Shown here: positions 35,604-44,175 of the stretch, one piece after another | Numbering within the stretch: the first letter of the stretch is position 1 | Layout: every line of letters begins with the position of its first letter | From: Streptomyces sp. NBC_00224 | Lineage (GTDB): Bacteria > Actinomycetota > Actinomycetes > Streptomycetales > Streptomycetaceae | Length of the DNA stretch: 64,000 nt | Direction: 5' to 3' | Assembly (NCBI RefSeq): GCF_041435195.1 | Contig: NZ_CP108106.1 | Coordinates: 2,604,001-2,668,000, forward strand | Program-made: the position numbers and the translations under genes | The notes under the pieces: model-generated | Told to the model about the DNA's origin: nothing | The model's input: only the letters and a program-made list of their open reading frames with translations | Databases searched by the model: none

Positions 35604-37142
35604 ATGACGTTGCACTTCTCCCGTACGCACCGCGCCCTCGCCGCTTCCGTCGGCATGGCGACCATCACCGCGCTCGCGATCCTGCCGGGCACGGCGTCGG
35701 CCATGCCGGCCGGCGGCGCGGCCACCAAGGCCGCCCCGGCCGCCGCCTCGCCCTCGCTCAGCTATGTCGTCAACCTCCGCAAGGGATACGGGCACGCGGA
35801 CCGGGTCAGAAGGGCGATCGAGGCGGCCGGTGGCACGGTCGTCCAGTCCTACGACCGGATCGGCGTGATCGTCGTCCACTCCGCCGACCCCGGCTTCGCG
35901 ACGGCCATGCGGGCGGTACGGGGAGTGGAGTCGGCCGGGGCGACCCGGACCGCGCCGCTGCCCGCGCAGACGACGACCGACGTCGGCACGCCCAAGACGC
36001 TCAGCGCCGAGGAGGTCCGGGCCGCCACCGCCGGGGCCGCGGCAGGCGAGGACCCGCTGGAGCCGCTCCAGTGGGACCTGAAGGCCATCAAGGCCGACAA
36101 GGCCCACGAGAAGACCCTGGGCAGCTCCAGGGTGACCGTCGGCGTCGTCGACACGGGCGTGGACGACACCCACCCCGACATCGCGCCCAACTTCGACCGC
36201 GCCAAGTCGGTGAGCTGCATCGGCGGCAAGCCGGACACCACCGACGGCGCCTGGCGGCCGTTCACCACCGGCGGCTCCCCGCACGGCACGCATGTGGCGG
36301 GCGAGATAGCCGCGGCCAAGAACGGCGTCGGCGTCACCGGTGTGGCGCCCGGGGTGAAGGTCGCCGCCATCAAGGTCTCCACCCAGGGCGGCAGCTTCTT
36401 CTACACGGAGGCCGTCGTCTGCGGCTTCATGTGGGCCGCCGACCACGGCATCGACGTGACCAACAACAGCTATTACACCGACCCCTGGTACTTCAACTGC
36501 AAGACCGACCCGGACCAGAAGGCGCTGGTCGAGGCGATCACCCGGGCCAGCCGGTACGCCGAGTCCAAGGGCACGGTGAACGTGGCGGCGGCGGGCAACG
36601 AGAGCTACGACCTCGCGGCCGACTCGCTCACCGACCCGGCCAGCCCCAACGACTCCACGCCGGGCGACCGGACGGTCGACCCGAGCGAGTGCTTCGACAT
36701 CCCCACGCAGCTGCCGGGGGTGGTCACGGTCGCCTCGACCGGGGCCAAGGGCCTGAAGTCCTCGTTCTCCAACTACGGTCTGGGCGTGGTCGACGTGGCG
36801 GCGCCGGGCGGCGACTCGACCGCCTACCAGCCGCCGCAGGCCCCGGCCACCAGCGGTCTGATCCTCGGCCCGGTGCCCGGCGGCAAGTGGGCCTACATGG
36901 CGGGTACGTCGATGGCGACCCCGCACGTGGTGGGCGTGGCCGCACTGCTCAAGTCCGCGCACCCGCACGCGCCCGCCTGGAAGATCAAGGAGCTCCTGAA
37001 GGAGGGCGCGGACGCGACGGCCTGCCCCGACCCGTACGACATCGACGGGGACGGGAAGGTCGACGCGGTGTGCGAGGGCGGGAAGCGCCACAGCGGGTTC
37101 TATGGGGCGGGGGTTGTGAACGCGCTGCGGGCGGTGCGGTAG
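35604..37142 (+). CDS. Secreted S8 (subtilisin-like) serine protease, copy 2
   Basis: 512 aa, clearly a tandem paralogue of the upstream gene along its whole length. The signal peptide is at residues 1-33 (GMATITALAILPGTASA). The propeptide contains YDRIGVIVVHSADPGFA. The catalytic Asp is in VGVVDTGVDDTHPDI, the His in SPHGTHVAGE, the Ser in GTSMATPHVVGVAALL, and the oxyanion Asn in NVAAAGNESYD. The same EAVVCGF/NNSYYTDPWYFNCKTDPDQKAL block is shared with copy 1. GGAG precedes the ATG. The copies differ mostly in the propeptide linker and in the region before the catalytic Ser. Confidence 0.95.
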   Translation: MTLHFSRTHRALAASVGMATITALAILPGTASAMPAGGAATKAAPAAASPSLSYVVNLRKGYGHADRVRRAIEAAGGTVVQSYDRIGVIVVHSADPGFATAMRAVRGVESAGATRTAPLPAQTTTDVGTPKTLSAEEVRAATAGAAAGEDPLEPLQWDLKAIKADKAHEKTLGSSRVTVGVVDTGVDDTHPDIAPNFDRAKSVSCIGGKPDTTDGAWRPFTTGGSPHGTHVAGEIAAAKNGVGVTGVAPGVKVAAIKVSTQGGSFFYTEAVVCGFMWAADHGIDVTNNSYYTDPWYFNCKTDPDQKALVEAITRASRYAESKGTVNVAAAGNESYDLAADSLTDPASPNDSTPGDRTVDPSECFDIPTQLPGVVTVASTGAKGLKSSFSNYGLGVVDVAAPGGDSTAYQPPQAPATSGLILGPVPGGKWAYMAGTSMATPHVVGVAALLKSAHPHAPAWKIKELLKEGADATACPDPYDIDGDGKVDAVCEGGKRHSGFYGAGVVNALRAVR

Positions 37143-37160
37143 CGCTCCGCGGGGGCGCGG

Positions 37161-37240
37161 GTTCGTCTGCGGGCCGTGTGTGGCTGGTCGCGCCCACGCG
37201 GCGGAGCCGCAAATGTCACAGCCCCGCGCCCCTCAGGGGG
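37161..37240. repeat. Copy 4 of the dispersed element
   Basis: GTTCGTCTGCGGGCCGTGTGTGGCTGGTCGCGCCC, then ACGCGGCGGAGCCGC, then CACAGCCCCGCGCCCCTCAGGGG. It matches copy 1 (3599-3668) in its central CGGCGGAGCCGCAAAT part and copy 2 in its left part. It lies between convergent genes. Confidence 0.7.
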
Positions 37241-37257
37241 CCCGTAGGCGAAGCCCC

Positions 37258-38301
37258 CTACGGCTTGATCAGGACCTTCAGGGCCGTGCGCTCGTCCATC
37301 GCCTTGTAGCCGCCGGGGACGCCGTCGATGCCGACCGTCACGTCGAAGACCGGGGACGGGTCGATCGCGCCGGACAGGACGTCCGGCAGCAGCTCCGGGA
37401 TGTAGGCGCGGACCGGGGCGACGCCGCCCCGCAGCGCGATGTTGCGGTCGAACATGACGCTGAGGTCGAGGCCGGTGCCGCTGCCGTGCGGGACGCCCAC
37501 GTAGCCGATGGCGCCGCCGTCGCGGGTAATCTCGACGGCGGTGCGCATCGACTGCTCGGTGCCGACCGCCTCGATGACCGCGTGCGCGCCCTGGCCCCGG
37601 GTCAGCTCGCGCACCGCGTCGACGGCGGCCTCGCCGCGCTCGGCGACGACGTCCGTGGCGCCGAAGGTCCGCGCGATGTCCGTACGGGCCTGGTGGCGCC
37701 CGAGCGCGATGATCCGCTCGGCGCCGAGCCGCTTGGCCGCCAGGACGCCGCAGAGGCCGACGGCCCCGTCACCGACGACGGCGACCGTGGAGCCGCGCTT
37801 CACGCCCGCGCCGACGGCCGCGTGGTGGCCCGTGCCGAGCACGTCGGAGAGGGCGAGCAGGGCGGTGAGCAGGTGGTCGTCGGAGGCCGCGGCGGCGGGC
37901 AGCTTGACCAGCGTGCCGTCGGCGAACGGCACCCGGACCGCCTCGCCCTGGCCGCCGTCGGAGCCCACCGAGCCCCAGAACCCGCCCTGCGGGCAGGACG
38001 TCTGGAGCCCCTCGGCGCAGTACTCGCAGTTGCCGTCGGACCAGACGAAGGGCGCGACCACGAGGTCCCCGGCCCGGAACCCGTTCACCTCGGAGCCCGC
38101 CTCCTCGACCACACCGAGGAACTCGTGCCCGATCCGCTGCCCGGGCTGCCGGGCGGACTCGCCCCGGTAGGCCCACAGGTCGCTGCCGCAGATACAGGCC
38201 CGCAGCACCCGGACGACCGCGTCGGTGGGGAACCGGACCACGGGGTCGGGCACGTCCTCCACCCGGATGTCGTGGGGGGCGTGGATGACGGTGGCGCGCA
38301 T
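37258..38301 (-). CDS. Zinc-dependent alcohol dehydrogenase (MDR family)
   Basis: 347 aa. Medium-chain dehydrogenase: the catalytic-zinc ligands are Cys in CICGSDLW and His-Glu in GHEFLGVV. The structural zinc lobe is reduced (DGNCEYCAEGLQTSC), and the Rossmann motif is VVGDGAVGLCGVLAAKRLGA (about 167-186). GTEQSMRTAVEITRDGGAIGYVGVPHG follows. The oxidised alcohol or reduced aldehyde is unknown. It lies 102 bp downstream of the VIT-type gene on the same strand and may be the last gene of the 43-37 kb unit. Confidence 0.9.
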   Translation of the reverse strand: MRATVIHAPHDIRVEDVPDPVVRFPTDAVVRVLRACICGSDLWAYRGESARQPGQRIGHEFLGVVEEAGSEVNGFRAGDLVVAPFVWSDGNCEYCAEGLQTSCPQGGFWGSVGSDGGQGEAVRVPFADGTLVKLPAAAASDDHLLTALLALSDVLGTGHHAAVGAGVKRGSTVAVVGDGAVGLCGVLAAKRLGAERIIALGRHQARTDIARTFGATDVVAERGEAAVDAVRELTRGQGAHAVIEAVGTEQSMRTAVEITRDGGAIGYVGVPHGSGTGLDLSVMFDRNIALRGGVAPVRAYIPELLPDVLSGAIDPSPVFDVTVGIDGVPGGYKAMDERTALKVLIKP

Positions 38302-38403
38302 GGGGCAGGTCCTTGCTGGTCAGTCAGGGGTGGTACGGAGAACAGCGGGCCACCGGCGGTACGGCTCGGTCGCCCGGGGGGGTCCGTTCTCACCGTACGC
38401 CCC

Positions 38404-39126
38404 TCACACCCCCGCCGCCCCCAGCGCCGCCCCCGCCGCGTACGTCACTCCCATGGCCACCGCGCCCCCGGCCATGTTGCGCAGTACCGCCGCGCCGGCC
38501 GGGGCCGAGCCCAGGCGGGCGCTGCCCCAGCCGGTGAGGGCCAGGGCGGCCAGGACCGAGGTGACCGTCACGTACAGGCGGAGCGAGGACGGGGGCAGGA
38601 CGATGGCCAGGAGGGGGAGCAGGGCGCCGGCCGTGAAGGCCAGGAAGCTGGCGCCCGCCGCGTGCCAGGGGTTGGCCAGCTCGTCGGGGTCGATGCCGAG
38701 CTCCACGCGCGCGTGGGCGCGCAGGGCGTCGCGCTCGGTGAGCTGCCGCGCCGCCTCCCGCGCCACCTCGGCGCTGAGGCCGCGGTCCTCCAACAGGCCG
38801 CTCAGCTCCTCCAGTTCGGCCTCCGGCTCCTCGCGCAGCTCGCGCCGCTCCTGCGCCAGGGCGGCCTTCTCGGAGTCGCGCTGGGTCGACACGGAGACGT
38901 ACTCGCCCGCCGCCATCGACATCGAGCCGGCAAGCAGCCCGGCGAGGCCCGCCGTCAGCAGGGCGGAGCGGTCGTCCGTCGCGCCCGCCACGCCGACGAC
39001 GAGGCCCGCCGTGGACACGATGCCGTCGTTGGCGCCGAGGACCGCCGCCCGCAGCCAGTTCAGGCGCGTGCCGAGGGCGCCCTGGTGGGCCTCGTCGTGG
39101 CCCTGGGCGGTCTCCGCTTCCGTCAT
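38404..39126 (-). CDS. VIT1/CCC1 family membrane transporter
   Basis: 240 aa. The N-terminal RLNWLRAAVLGANDGIVSTAGLVVGVAGA is the VIT/CCC1 signature of iron/manganese transporters, followed by GLLAGSMSMAAGEYVSVSTQRD. A charged cytoplasmic region (about 80-145, Glu/Arg-rich) carries the predicted metal-binding helices. Three further membrane helices close the protein. Probably moves Fe2+ or Mn2+ out of the cytosol. It starts 25 bp after the stop of the amidohydrolase gene; a functional link is not obvious. Confidence 0.9.
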   Translation of the reverse strand: MTEAETAQGHDEAHQGALGTRLNWLRAAVLGANDGIVSTAGLVVGVAGATDDRSALLTAGLAGLLAGSMSMAAGEYVSVSTQRDSEKAALAQERRELREEPEAELEELSGLLEDRGLSAEVAREAARQLTERDALRAHARVELGIDPDELANPWHAAGASFLAFTAGALLPLLAIVLPPSSLRLYVTVTSVLAALALTGWGSARLGSAPAGAAVLRNMAGGAVAMGVTYAAGAALGAAGV

Positions 39127-39151
39127 GCGGCGAAGGGTCTCACCCGCCGCC

Positions 39152-40381
39152 TCACCACACCCGTACCGACCCACCCAGCGCGAACACCGGGCTCGTCGCG
39201 TCCGCCGGGACCTCCTTGAGCGGCTCGGCGATCTCCTCGACGGTCGGGCCCACCCTCGCCGCGATCCCGTCCAGGAACGGCAGGTCGAAGCCGTACACCC
39301 GGGCCGCGTTGCCGCCCGCCATCCGCGCCACCTCGTCCCTCGGCAGCCCCGCGTAGGCGATCCGCAGGCCCTCGCGGGAGTAGGGGGTGGTGCCCTCGTC
39401 GTGCGGGTAGTCGCTGCCCCACATGATCTTGTCGAGGCCGATCCGGTCGCGCAGCGGCACCTCGTGGGGGCGCATGAAGCTGGCGCCCACATAGCAGTTG
39501 TCGCGCCAGATCCGGCTCGGCCCCGCGCCCATCGACTCCGCGAGGCCCGCGCCGAACTTGGACTCCGCCGTCGCCGCCCGGGTCGCCGCCGACACCAGGC
39601 GCTCGTGGTAGTAGTCGAGCATCTCGATCACGCCGGGGATCCAGCCCGAGCCCTGCTCGGTGAGGATCAGCTTCAGCGCCGGGTGGCGGCGGAACGCGCC
39701 ACCGAAGATCAGGTGCCACAGGGCCCGGTGCGAGAACCAGGTCGTCTCCACCATGAAGACGGCCCGCGCGGCCGGTTCCTCGCCGAGCGGCGGCGACGCG
39801 GAGCCGCCGTGGTGGTTGACCGGTACGTCGAGGTCGGCGCAGGCCGCCCAGATCGGGTCGTAGACGGCCGAGTACAGCTCGGGTACGCCCGAGCCGGGCG
39901 GGGCGCCAGGGAGCATGATGCCGCCGGTCAGACCCGCCTCCTTCACCCGGTGGATCTCCGCCACCGCCGCGTCGACGTCGTTCAGCAGGATCTGCGCCAC
40001 ACCCGCCCTGCGGCCCGGCACCAGCGCGCAGAAGTCGGCCAGCCAGCGGTTGTGGGCCCGCAGCCCCGCCCAGCGCTGATCGAGCTCCTCCCGCGTCGGC
40101 GCGGGGGCCATCAGCGAGGCCGAGGGGAAGAACGGCGGGATGGTGTTGGGGAACACCACCTCCGCGACGATCCCGTCCGCCTCCAGCTCGGCCACCCGCC
40201 GCTCGGAGTTCCAGTTGCGGTCGGCGGTGTCGGCGAGCAGGTCCTCGTGCGGATTGACGTAGGTGGCGGCCCAGGCGTCGAAGTCGTCGTGGTGGCGCTT
40301 CTCCAGGTACGGCTTGTAGTCGAGGAGGTCGGCGCCCGCGTGGCAGTCGGCCGAGATCACCGTGTACCGGTCGGCGGTCAT
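39152..40381 (-). CDS. Amidohydrolase family protein (ACMSD-like), second of pair
   Basis: 409 aa. A TIM-barrel amidohydrolase_2/ACMSD-type protein. The first metal motif is changed from HxH to Asp-Cys-His (ISADCHAG, residues 9-16). Other barrel ligands are His in VNHHGG and Asp in WGSDYPHDEGT. Family members decarboxylate or hydrolyse aromatic and small cyclic acids. It overlaps the upstream paralogue by 4 bp (ATGA), so the pair is co-translated. Two adjacent paralogues may form a heteromer or act on successive intermediates; this is inference. Confidence 0.88.
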   Translation of the reverse strand: MTADRYTVISADCHAGADLLDYKPYLEKRHHDDFDAWAATYVNPHEDLLADTADRNWNSERRVAELEADGIVAEVVFPNTIPPFFPSASLMAPAPTREELDQRWAGLRAHNRWLADFCALVPGRRAGVAQILLNDVDAAVAEIHRVKEAGLTGGIMLPGAPPGSGVPELYSAVYDPIWAACADLDVPVNHHGGSASPPLGEEPAARAVFMVETTWFSHRALWHLIFGGAFRRHPALKLILTEQGSGWIPGVIEMLDYYHERLVSAATRAATAESKFGAGLAESMGAGPSRIWRDNCYVGASFMRPHEVPLRDRIGLDKIMWGSDYPHDEGTTPYSREGLRIAYAGLPRDEVARMAGGNAARVYGFDLPFLDGIAARVGPTVEEIAEPLKEVPADATSPVFALGGSVRVW

Positions 40382-41691
40382 GACACCCCCAGGACCGGGA
40401 AGTCGTGGTCGGTCAGCCAGTGCCGGCCCACCTCGCGCGACCGCGCCCAGGACGCCTCGACCGCCGATTGGTCCTCGCTCTGGCCGAGTTCGGCCGGGGT
40501 CGGGCCGATGCGCCGGGCCAGCGGGGCCAGTTTCGCGGTGTCGAAGCCGAAGACCTCCGCCGCCGCCAGGCCCAGCATCCGGCGCGTCTCCGCCACCGGT
40601 ATGTCGTGGAAGGTCTTGCGCAGCCACTCGCGGGTATGCGGCCAGGTGCCCTCCGGGTGCGGGAAGTCGGAGCCCCAGAGGATGTTGTCGACGCCGATCT
40701 CGTAGCGCTGGGCCAGCTCGCGCCGTTTGGTGTTGGTGGCGCAGACGAAGATCTGGCGGTCCAGGTACTCGCTCGGCGGGCGCTTGAGCTCGGCGAACGG
40801 CGAGAGCTTCTTGCCGCCGTGCGCGCCCAGGTACAGCCGGTCCATGAACCACAGCAGGTTCGGCAGCCACCAGCAGCCCGACTCCGCGACCCCGAAGCGG
40901 AGTCCGGGGTGGCGCTCGAAGACACCGGACCAGAGCAGGAACCACAGCGGCCGGGCCGGCCACCAGGTGACCTCGCTGACGTAGATGCCGAGGTGGTCGC
41001 CGTACTCGTGGCGGGGCGCCGCTCCCGAGTGGGTGACGACCGGCATCCCGGTCTCGGCGGCCGCCGCCCAGACGGGGTCGTAACGGCGGTCGTGGTACGG
41101 GGCCTTGTCCACCCACATCGAGGGGATCATCAGCGCGCCGAGCCCGGACTCCTTGGCCCGGTGGATCTCCGCGACCACGCGCGCGACGTCGCCCGTCACC
41201 GGCAGCAGGGCGACCCCGCAGTGCCGTGCCGCGTTTTCGGCGCTCCCACCCACGAACTCGGCGAGCCAGCGGTTGTGCGCCTGCGCGCCCGCCATGCCGA
41301 GGTCGGGGTCCTGGTCGCCGGAGAGGCCGAGGCCCACCCCGAAGGGCGCGGCGGTCCGGCTGTCGACGGCGTCCGCGTCGGGGAAGACGACCTCGGCGGC
41401 CACCCCGTCCCCGTCGAGCTCCTTGAGCCTGCGGGCGGCGTCCCAACCGCCCTTCAGACCCTCTTCGTTGTCGGCGAACCACTTGTCCGCGAATGCCTCG
41501 TTGCGGACGCCCAGACGGGTCATCTCCTCGCGGCGGCGCTCCCGCCCGTCGAGGAAGCCGTCGAAGTCCCGATGGAAGCGGGAGTCGAGATAGGGCCGGT
41601 ACCGCTCGGTGGGGAGCCCGGCGTGGCAGTCGGAGGAGATGATCAGGTACGGGTCGTTATGTGCACCTTTGGACGTGCTGTTCTCTGGCAT
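40378..41691 (-). CDS. Amidohydrolase family protein (ACMSD-like), first of pair
   Basis: 437 aa from ATG 41691, with GAGGG 7 nt upstream. Paralogue of the next gene: ISSDCHAG (residues 18-25) replaces the usual HxH. VVTHSGAAPRHEYGDH carries the middle His, VAESGCWWLPN follows, and WGSDFPHPEGTWPHTREW holds the final Asp. The best guess is a metal-dependent decarboxylase or hydrolase, but the substrate is unknown. It begins 10 bp after the SDR gene stop, inside a tightly packed operon. Confidence 0.88.
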   Translation of the reverse strand: MPENSTSKGAHNDPYLIISSDCHAGLPTERYRPYLDSRFHRDFDGFLDGRERRREEMTRLGVRNEAFADKWFADNEEGLKGGWDAARRLKELDGDGVAAEVVFPDADAVDSRTAAPFGVGLGLSGDQDPDLGMAGAQAHNRWLAEFVGGSAENAARHCGVALLPVTGDVARVVAEIHRAKESGLGALMIPSMWVDKAPYHDRRYDPVWAAAAETGMPVVTHSGAAPRHEYGDHLGIYVSEVTWWPARPLWFLLWSGVFERHPGLRFGVAESGCWWLPNLLWFMDRLYLGAHGGKKLSPFAELKRPPSEYLDRQIFVCATNTKRRELAQRYEIGVDNILWGSDFPHPEGTWPHTREWLRKTFHDIPVAETRRMLGLAAAEVFGFDTAKLAPLARRIGPTPAELGQSEDQSAVEASWARSREVGRHWLTDHDFPVLGVS

Positions 41692-41701
41692 GACGCATCC
41701 C

Positions 41702-42586
41702 TCAGTCCAGAATGAAGTTCTCCAGGTACGACGGATCGGTCCGGTCCAGCATCGACTGCGACCTCGCCCTGATCTGGCGGTCGCTGTGCTCGCTCGGCGG
41801 GAGCATCCAGAAGCGGTCGGCCCGGATGCCGTCGACGACCGTTTCGGCGACCTCCTCGACCGGGGTGAACTCGACCTCCTGCCCGGCCGCCCGCATCGCC
41901 GCCTCCCACTGGCCAAGGCTGCGGTAGGGCGCCTTGCGCGGGCGCTCCTTGGCGTACCGGTCGGGGCGGTTGCGGTGCGACTCCCACAGTCCGGTGCGCA
42001 GCATGTGCGGCCCGGGGAAGAGCACGGACGCGCCCACGCGCGCGTGCTCCGCCTTCAGGTGCGCGTACAGCGACTCGGTCATGGTGACGACGGCCGCCTT
42101 GGTGACCGCGTACACGGAGGCGGTGGGCAGCGGTGCGATCCCGCCGTCGCCCGACGAGGTGTTGACGACATGGCCCGGCTCACCGGAGGCGATCATGCGG
42201 GGCACGAAGGCCTGGATGCCGTGGAAGACGCCCCACACATTGACGGCGAAGGCCCACTTCCAGTCGTTGACCTCGTGCTCCCACATCCGGCCCTCGGCGC
42301 CCGAGCCGACGCCCGCGTTGTTGCACAGGACGTGGACGGCCCCGAACGTGTCGTACGCCGCGTCCGCCAGCTGTTGCACGGACGCCCGCTCCGAGACGTC
42401 GACCACACGCGCGTGGACGCGCGCCCCCTCCTCGCGCAGCTCCTGCGCCGCCTTCTCCAGGGCCGCCTCCTCGACATCCGCGAGGACCACCTTGAGCCCC
42501 TCGGCCGCGAACCCGCGGGCCATCGCGAGCCCGATCCCGCTCGCCGCGCCGGTGACGACGGCGACCTGCCCCTCGGTGAGCCGCAT
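41702..42586 (-). CDS. SDR family oxidoreductase (operon with ADC-like gene)
   Basis: 294 aa from ATG 42586; an in-frame GTG lies one codon upstream, and GGGGAG gives 6-nt spacing to the ATG. Classical SDR: TGAASGIGLAMA cofactor loop near residues 12-23, NNAGVG near 88, catalytic Ser in NTSSGDGG, YAVTKAAVV with Tyr and Lys near 157-161. A C-terminal extension (about 215-294) has PHMLRTGLWESHRNRPDRY-type sequence. The start overlaps the ADC-like gene's stop (TGATG). Confidence 0.9.
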   Translation of the reverse strand: MRLTEGQVAVVTGAASGIGLAMARGFAAEGLKVVLADVEEAALEKAAQELREEGARVHARVVDVSERASVQQLADAAYDTFGAVHVLCNNAGVGSGAEGRMWEHEVNDWKWAFAVNVWGVFHGIQAFVPRMIASGEPGHVVNTSSGDGGIAPLPTASVYAVTKAAVVTMTESLYAHLKAEHARVGASVLFPGPHMLRTGLWESHRNRPDRYAKERPRKAPYRSLGQWEAAMRAAGQEVEFTPVEEVAETVVDGIRADRFWMLPPSEHSDRQIRARSQSMLDRTDPSYLENFILD

Positions 42587-43383
42587 CACACACTCCCCGC
42601 CGGCGGGCCGTCGAGGATCTGCTGCGGGTCGTCGTAGCGCTGGTGGATGTACGGCAACAGGGCCTGGGCGCTGACCCGTTCGGCCACCCGGCCCCGCTGG
42701 TCGGTGGTCTTCTCGCCGATCGTGATCTCCACGACGCGCCGGACCGGGAGGTCCGCGACCGGGTCGTACATGGACTCGCGCAGCACCACGTCACCGGTGA
42801 TCCGCTCCAGCTTGCGGACCTTCTCGTTGCGTACGCAGTACACGAGCACCGGGTCCGCGTCGAAGCCCTCGCCGTCCACGGCGGGCAGGAACTTGAAGTA
42901 GAAGTCGACCTTCTCCGTCGGCTCCGGCAGCGGCAGCGCGCTGTCGACCGCGCCGCGCACCTCGACGAAGGCGATGCCGTGCCGGGCGAGCGCGGCCCGG
43001 ACGACCAGGCCGTCCCGCTCGACGGTGACCTCGCCGAGCTTCTTCGGCTCGCCGAACACCTCGCGCCCACCGATCAGCGCCCGCTCATGGGTCATCGGCA
43101 TCACCAGCGGATACCAGCCGGGCTGCCCGTCGTGCACGGCGGAGACCGCCACCGAGCCCGCGCCGAGCGGATAGCCGGGCAGGTCCACCCGGCTGATGTT
43201 GGCCCGTACGAGTGAATCCCCGGCGGGCTTGAGCGGCGGCGGCAGCACGGCCGCCACCGCGTCGGGGTCGCTCTCCCAGACGGCCACCACACCGGTGGAC
43301 CAGATGTCGGGGAGACGGGAGCTCGCGGTGCGCGCGGCCCGGATCTCGTCCTCGGTCCGCGCTCCGTACCGTACGCGTGCCAT
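42586..43383 (-). CDS. Acetoacetate decarboxylase family protein
   Basis: 265 aa. ADC-superfamily beta-barrel protein. The segment around ERALIGGREVFGEPKKLG (about residues 99-116) contains the adjacent Lys pair, which in acetoacetate decarboxylase forms the Schiff base. The upstream VMPMTHE and the later VEVRGAVDSALPLP also fit. Many ADC-like proteins are not acetoacetate decarboxylases and act on larger keto acids or as aldolase/dehydratases. It is the first gene of the leftward unit, and its promoter faces the TetR gene across a palindrome. Confidence 0.88.
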   Translation of the reverse strand: MARVRYGARTEDEIRAARTASSRLPDIWSTGVVAVWESDPDAVAAVLPPPLKPAGDSLVRANISRVDLPGYPLGAGSVAVSAVHDGQPGWYPLVMPMTHERALIGGREVFGEPKKLGEVTVERDGLVVRAALARHGIAFVEVRGAVDSALPLPEPTEKVDFYFKFLPAVDGEGFDADPVLVYCVRNEKVRKLERITGDVVLRESMYDPVADLPVRRVVEITIGEKTTDQRGRVAERVSAQALLPYIHQRYDDPQQILDGPPAGSV

Positions 43384-43432
43384 GGCGTACCACCCTTCCT
43401 GGGTTGTGCCTCGCAGTGCGTTCCCCCGGGTC

Positions 43433-43447
43433 TGTAACACAGTTACA
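43433..43447. promoter_or_regulatory. Palindromic TetR operator
   Basis: TGTAAC (43433-43438) and GTTACA (43442-43447) form a perfect inverted repeat around ACA. It sits in the 122-bp divergent spacer, 50 bp upstream of the ADC-like start and 59 bp upstream of the TetR start. The size and symmetry suit a TetR dimer. Confidence 0.75.
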
Positions 43448-43505
43448 CCGAGCCCGATGAAGGGTAAAGAGCCGTGCAGCAACCGGAGTTGGGAGGGGGC
43501 GGACC

Positions 43506-44129
43506 ATGACGCGTACGTCTCTGAGCCGCGAGGAGGTCCTGGAGGCCGCCGGGGCCCTGGTCAGACAGCACGGCCCGGCCGCCCTCACCATGCGTAAGCT
43601 CGCCGCCGAGCTCGGCACGGCGGTCACCTCGATCTACTGGCACGTCGGCAACCGCGAGTCGCTGCTAGACGCGCTCGTCGAGCGGACCGTGCGGGAGCTG
43701 GGCGAGATCAGACCGCGCGGGCGCACCCCGGCCGCCCGGATCGTCTCGGTCGCCACCGCGCTGCGCCGGGAGCTGCGCGAGCGCCCGCACCTGATCGCGA
43801 TGGTCCACGAACGCGGCTTGACCGAGCGGATGTTCCTGCCCGCCCAGCAGGCCCTGGTCCACGAGGTCCACGAGGCCGGGCTGCGCGGGACCGCCGCCGC
43901 GCGGGTGGTACGGGCGGTCCAGTTCCAGGTCGTCGGCCATGTCCTGGTCGAGCGCTACCGCGAGCGGGCTCCGGCGCAGCACCCCGGCGAGGACGAGCTC
44001 TGGCACACCGCGCCCGCCGAGCACGACCCGGCGCTCGCCCGTGCGCTGGCCCGGCCGCCGGACCCGGAGCGGCTGTTCGCGGCGTCGGTGCGGGCCCTGG
44101 TCGACGGGCTGCTCGCACAGCCGTGTTGA
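43506..44129 (+). CDS. TetR-family transcriptional regulator
   Basis: 207 aa. The N-terminal TetR helix-turn-helix spans residues 5-52 (SREEVLEAAGALVRQHGPAALTMRKLAAELG, then TSIYWHVGNRESLLDAL). The C-terminal ligand domain is all helical, of the TetR_C type, and the ligand is unknown. GGGAGGGGGCGG precedes the ATG. Divergent orientation and the palindrome at 43433-43447 suggest repression of the ADC-SDR-amidohydrolase operon and of itself. Confidence 0.92.
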   Translation: MTRTSLSREEVLEAAGALVRQHGPAALTMRKLAAELGTAVTSIYWHVGNRESLLDALVERTVRELGEIRPRGRTPAARIVSVATALRRELRERPHLIAMVHERGLTERMFLPAQQALVHEVHEAGLRGTAAARVVRAVQFQVVGHVLVERYRERAPAQHPGEDELWHTAPAEHDPALARALARPPDPERLFAASVRALVDGLLAQPC

Positions 44130-44175
44130 CGGGCGCCGGTCGCACTGTCAGTGCGGCCCCGTATTCTCTGTGACC

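Noticed and set aside
33903..37091. 1062-codon open frame antisense to both subtilase genes
   Set aside because: It is a mirror of strong coding sequence in high-GC DNA. The plus strand has signal peptides, full protease motifs and ribosome sites, while the minus frame encodes a low-complexity Arg/Gly/His-rich protein.
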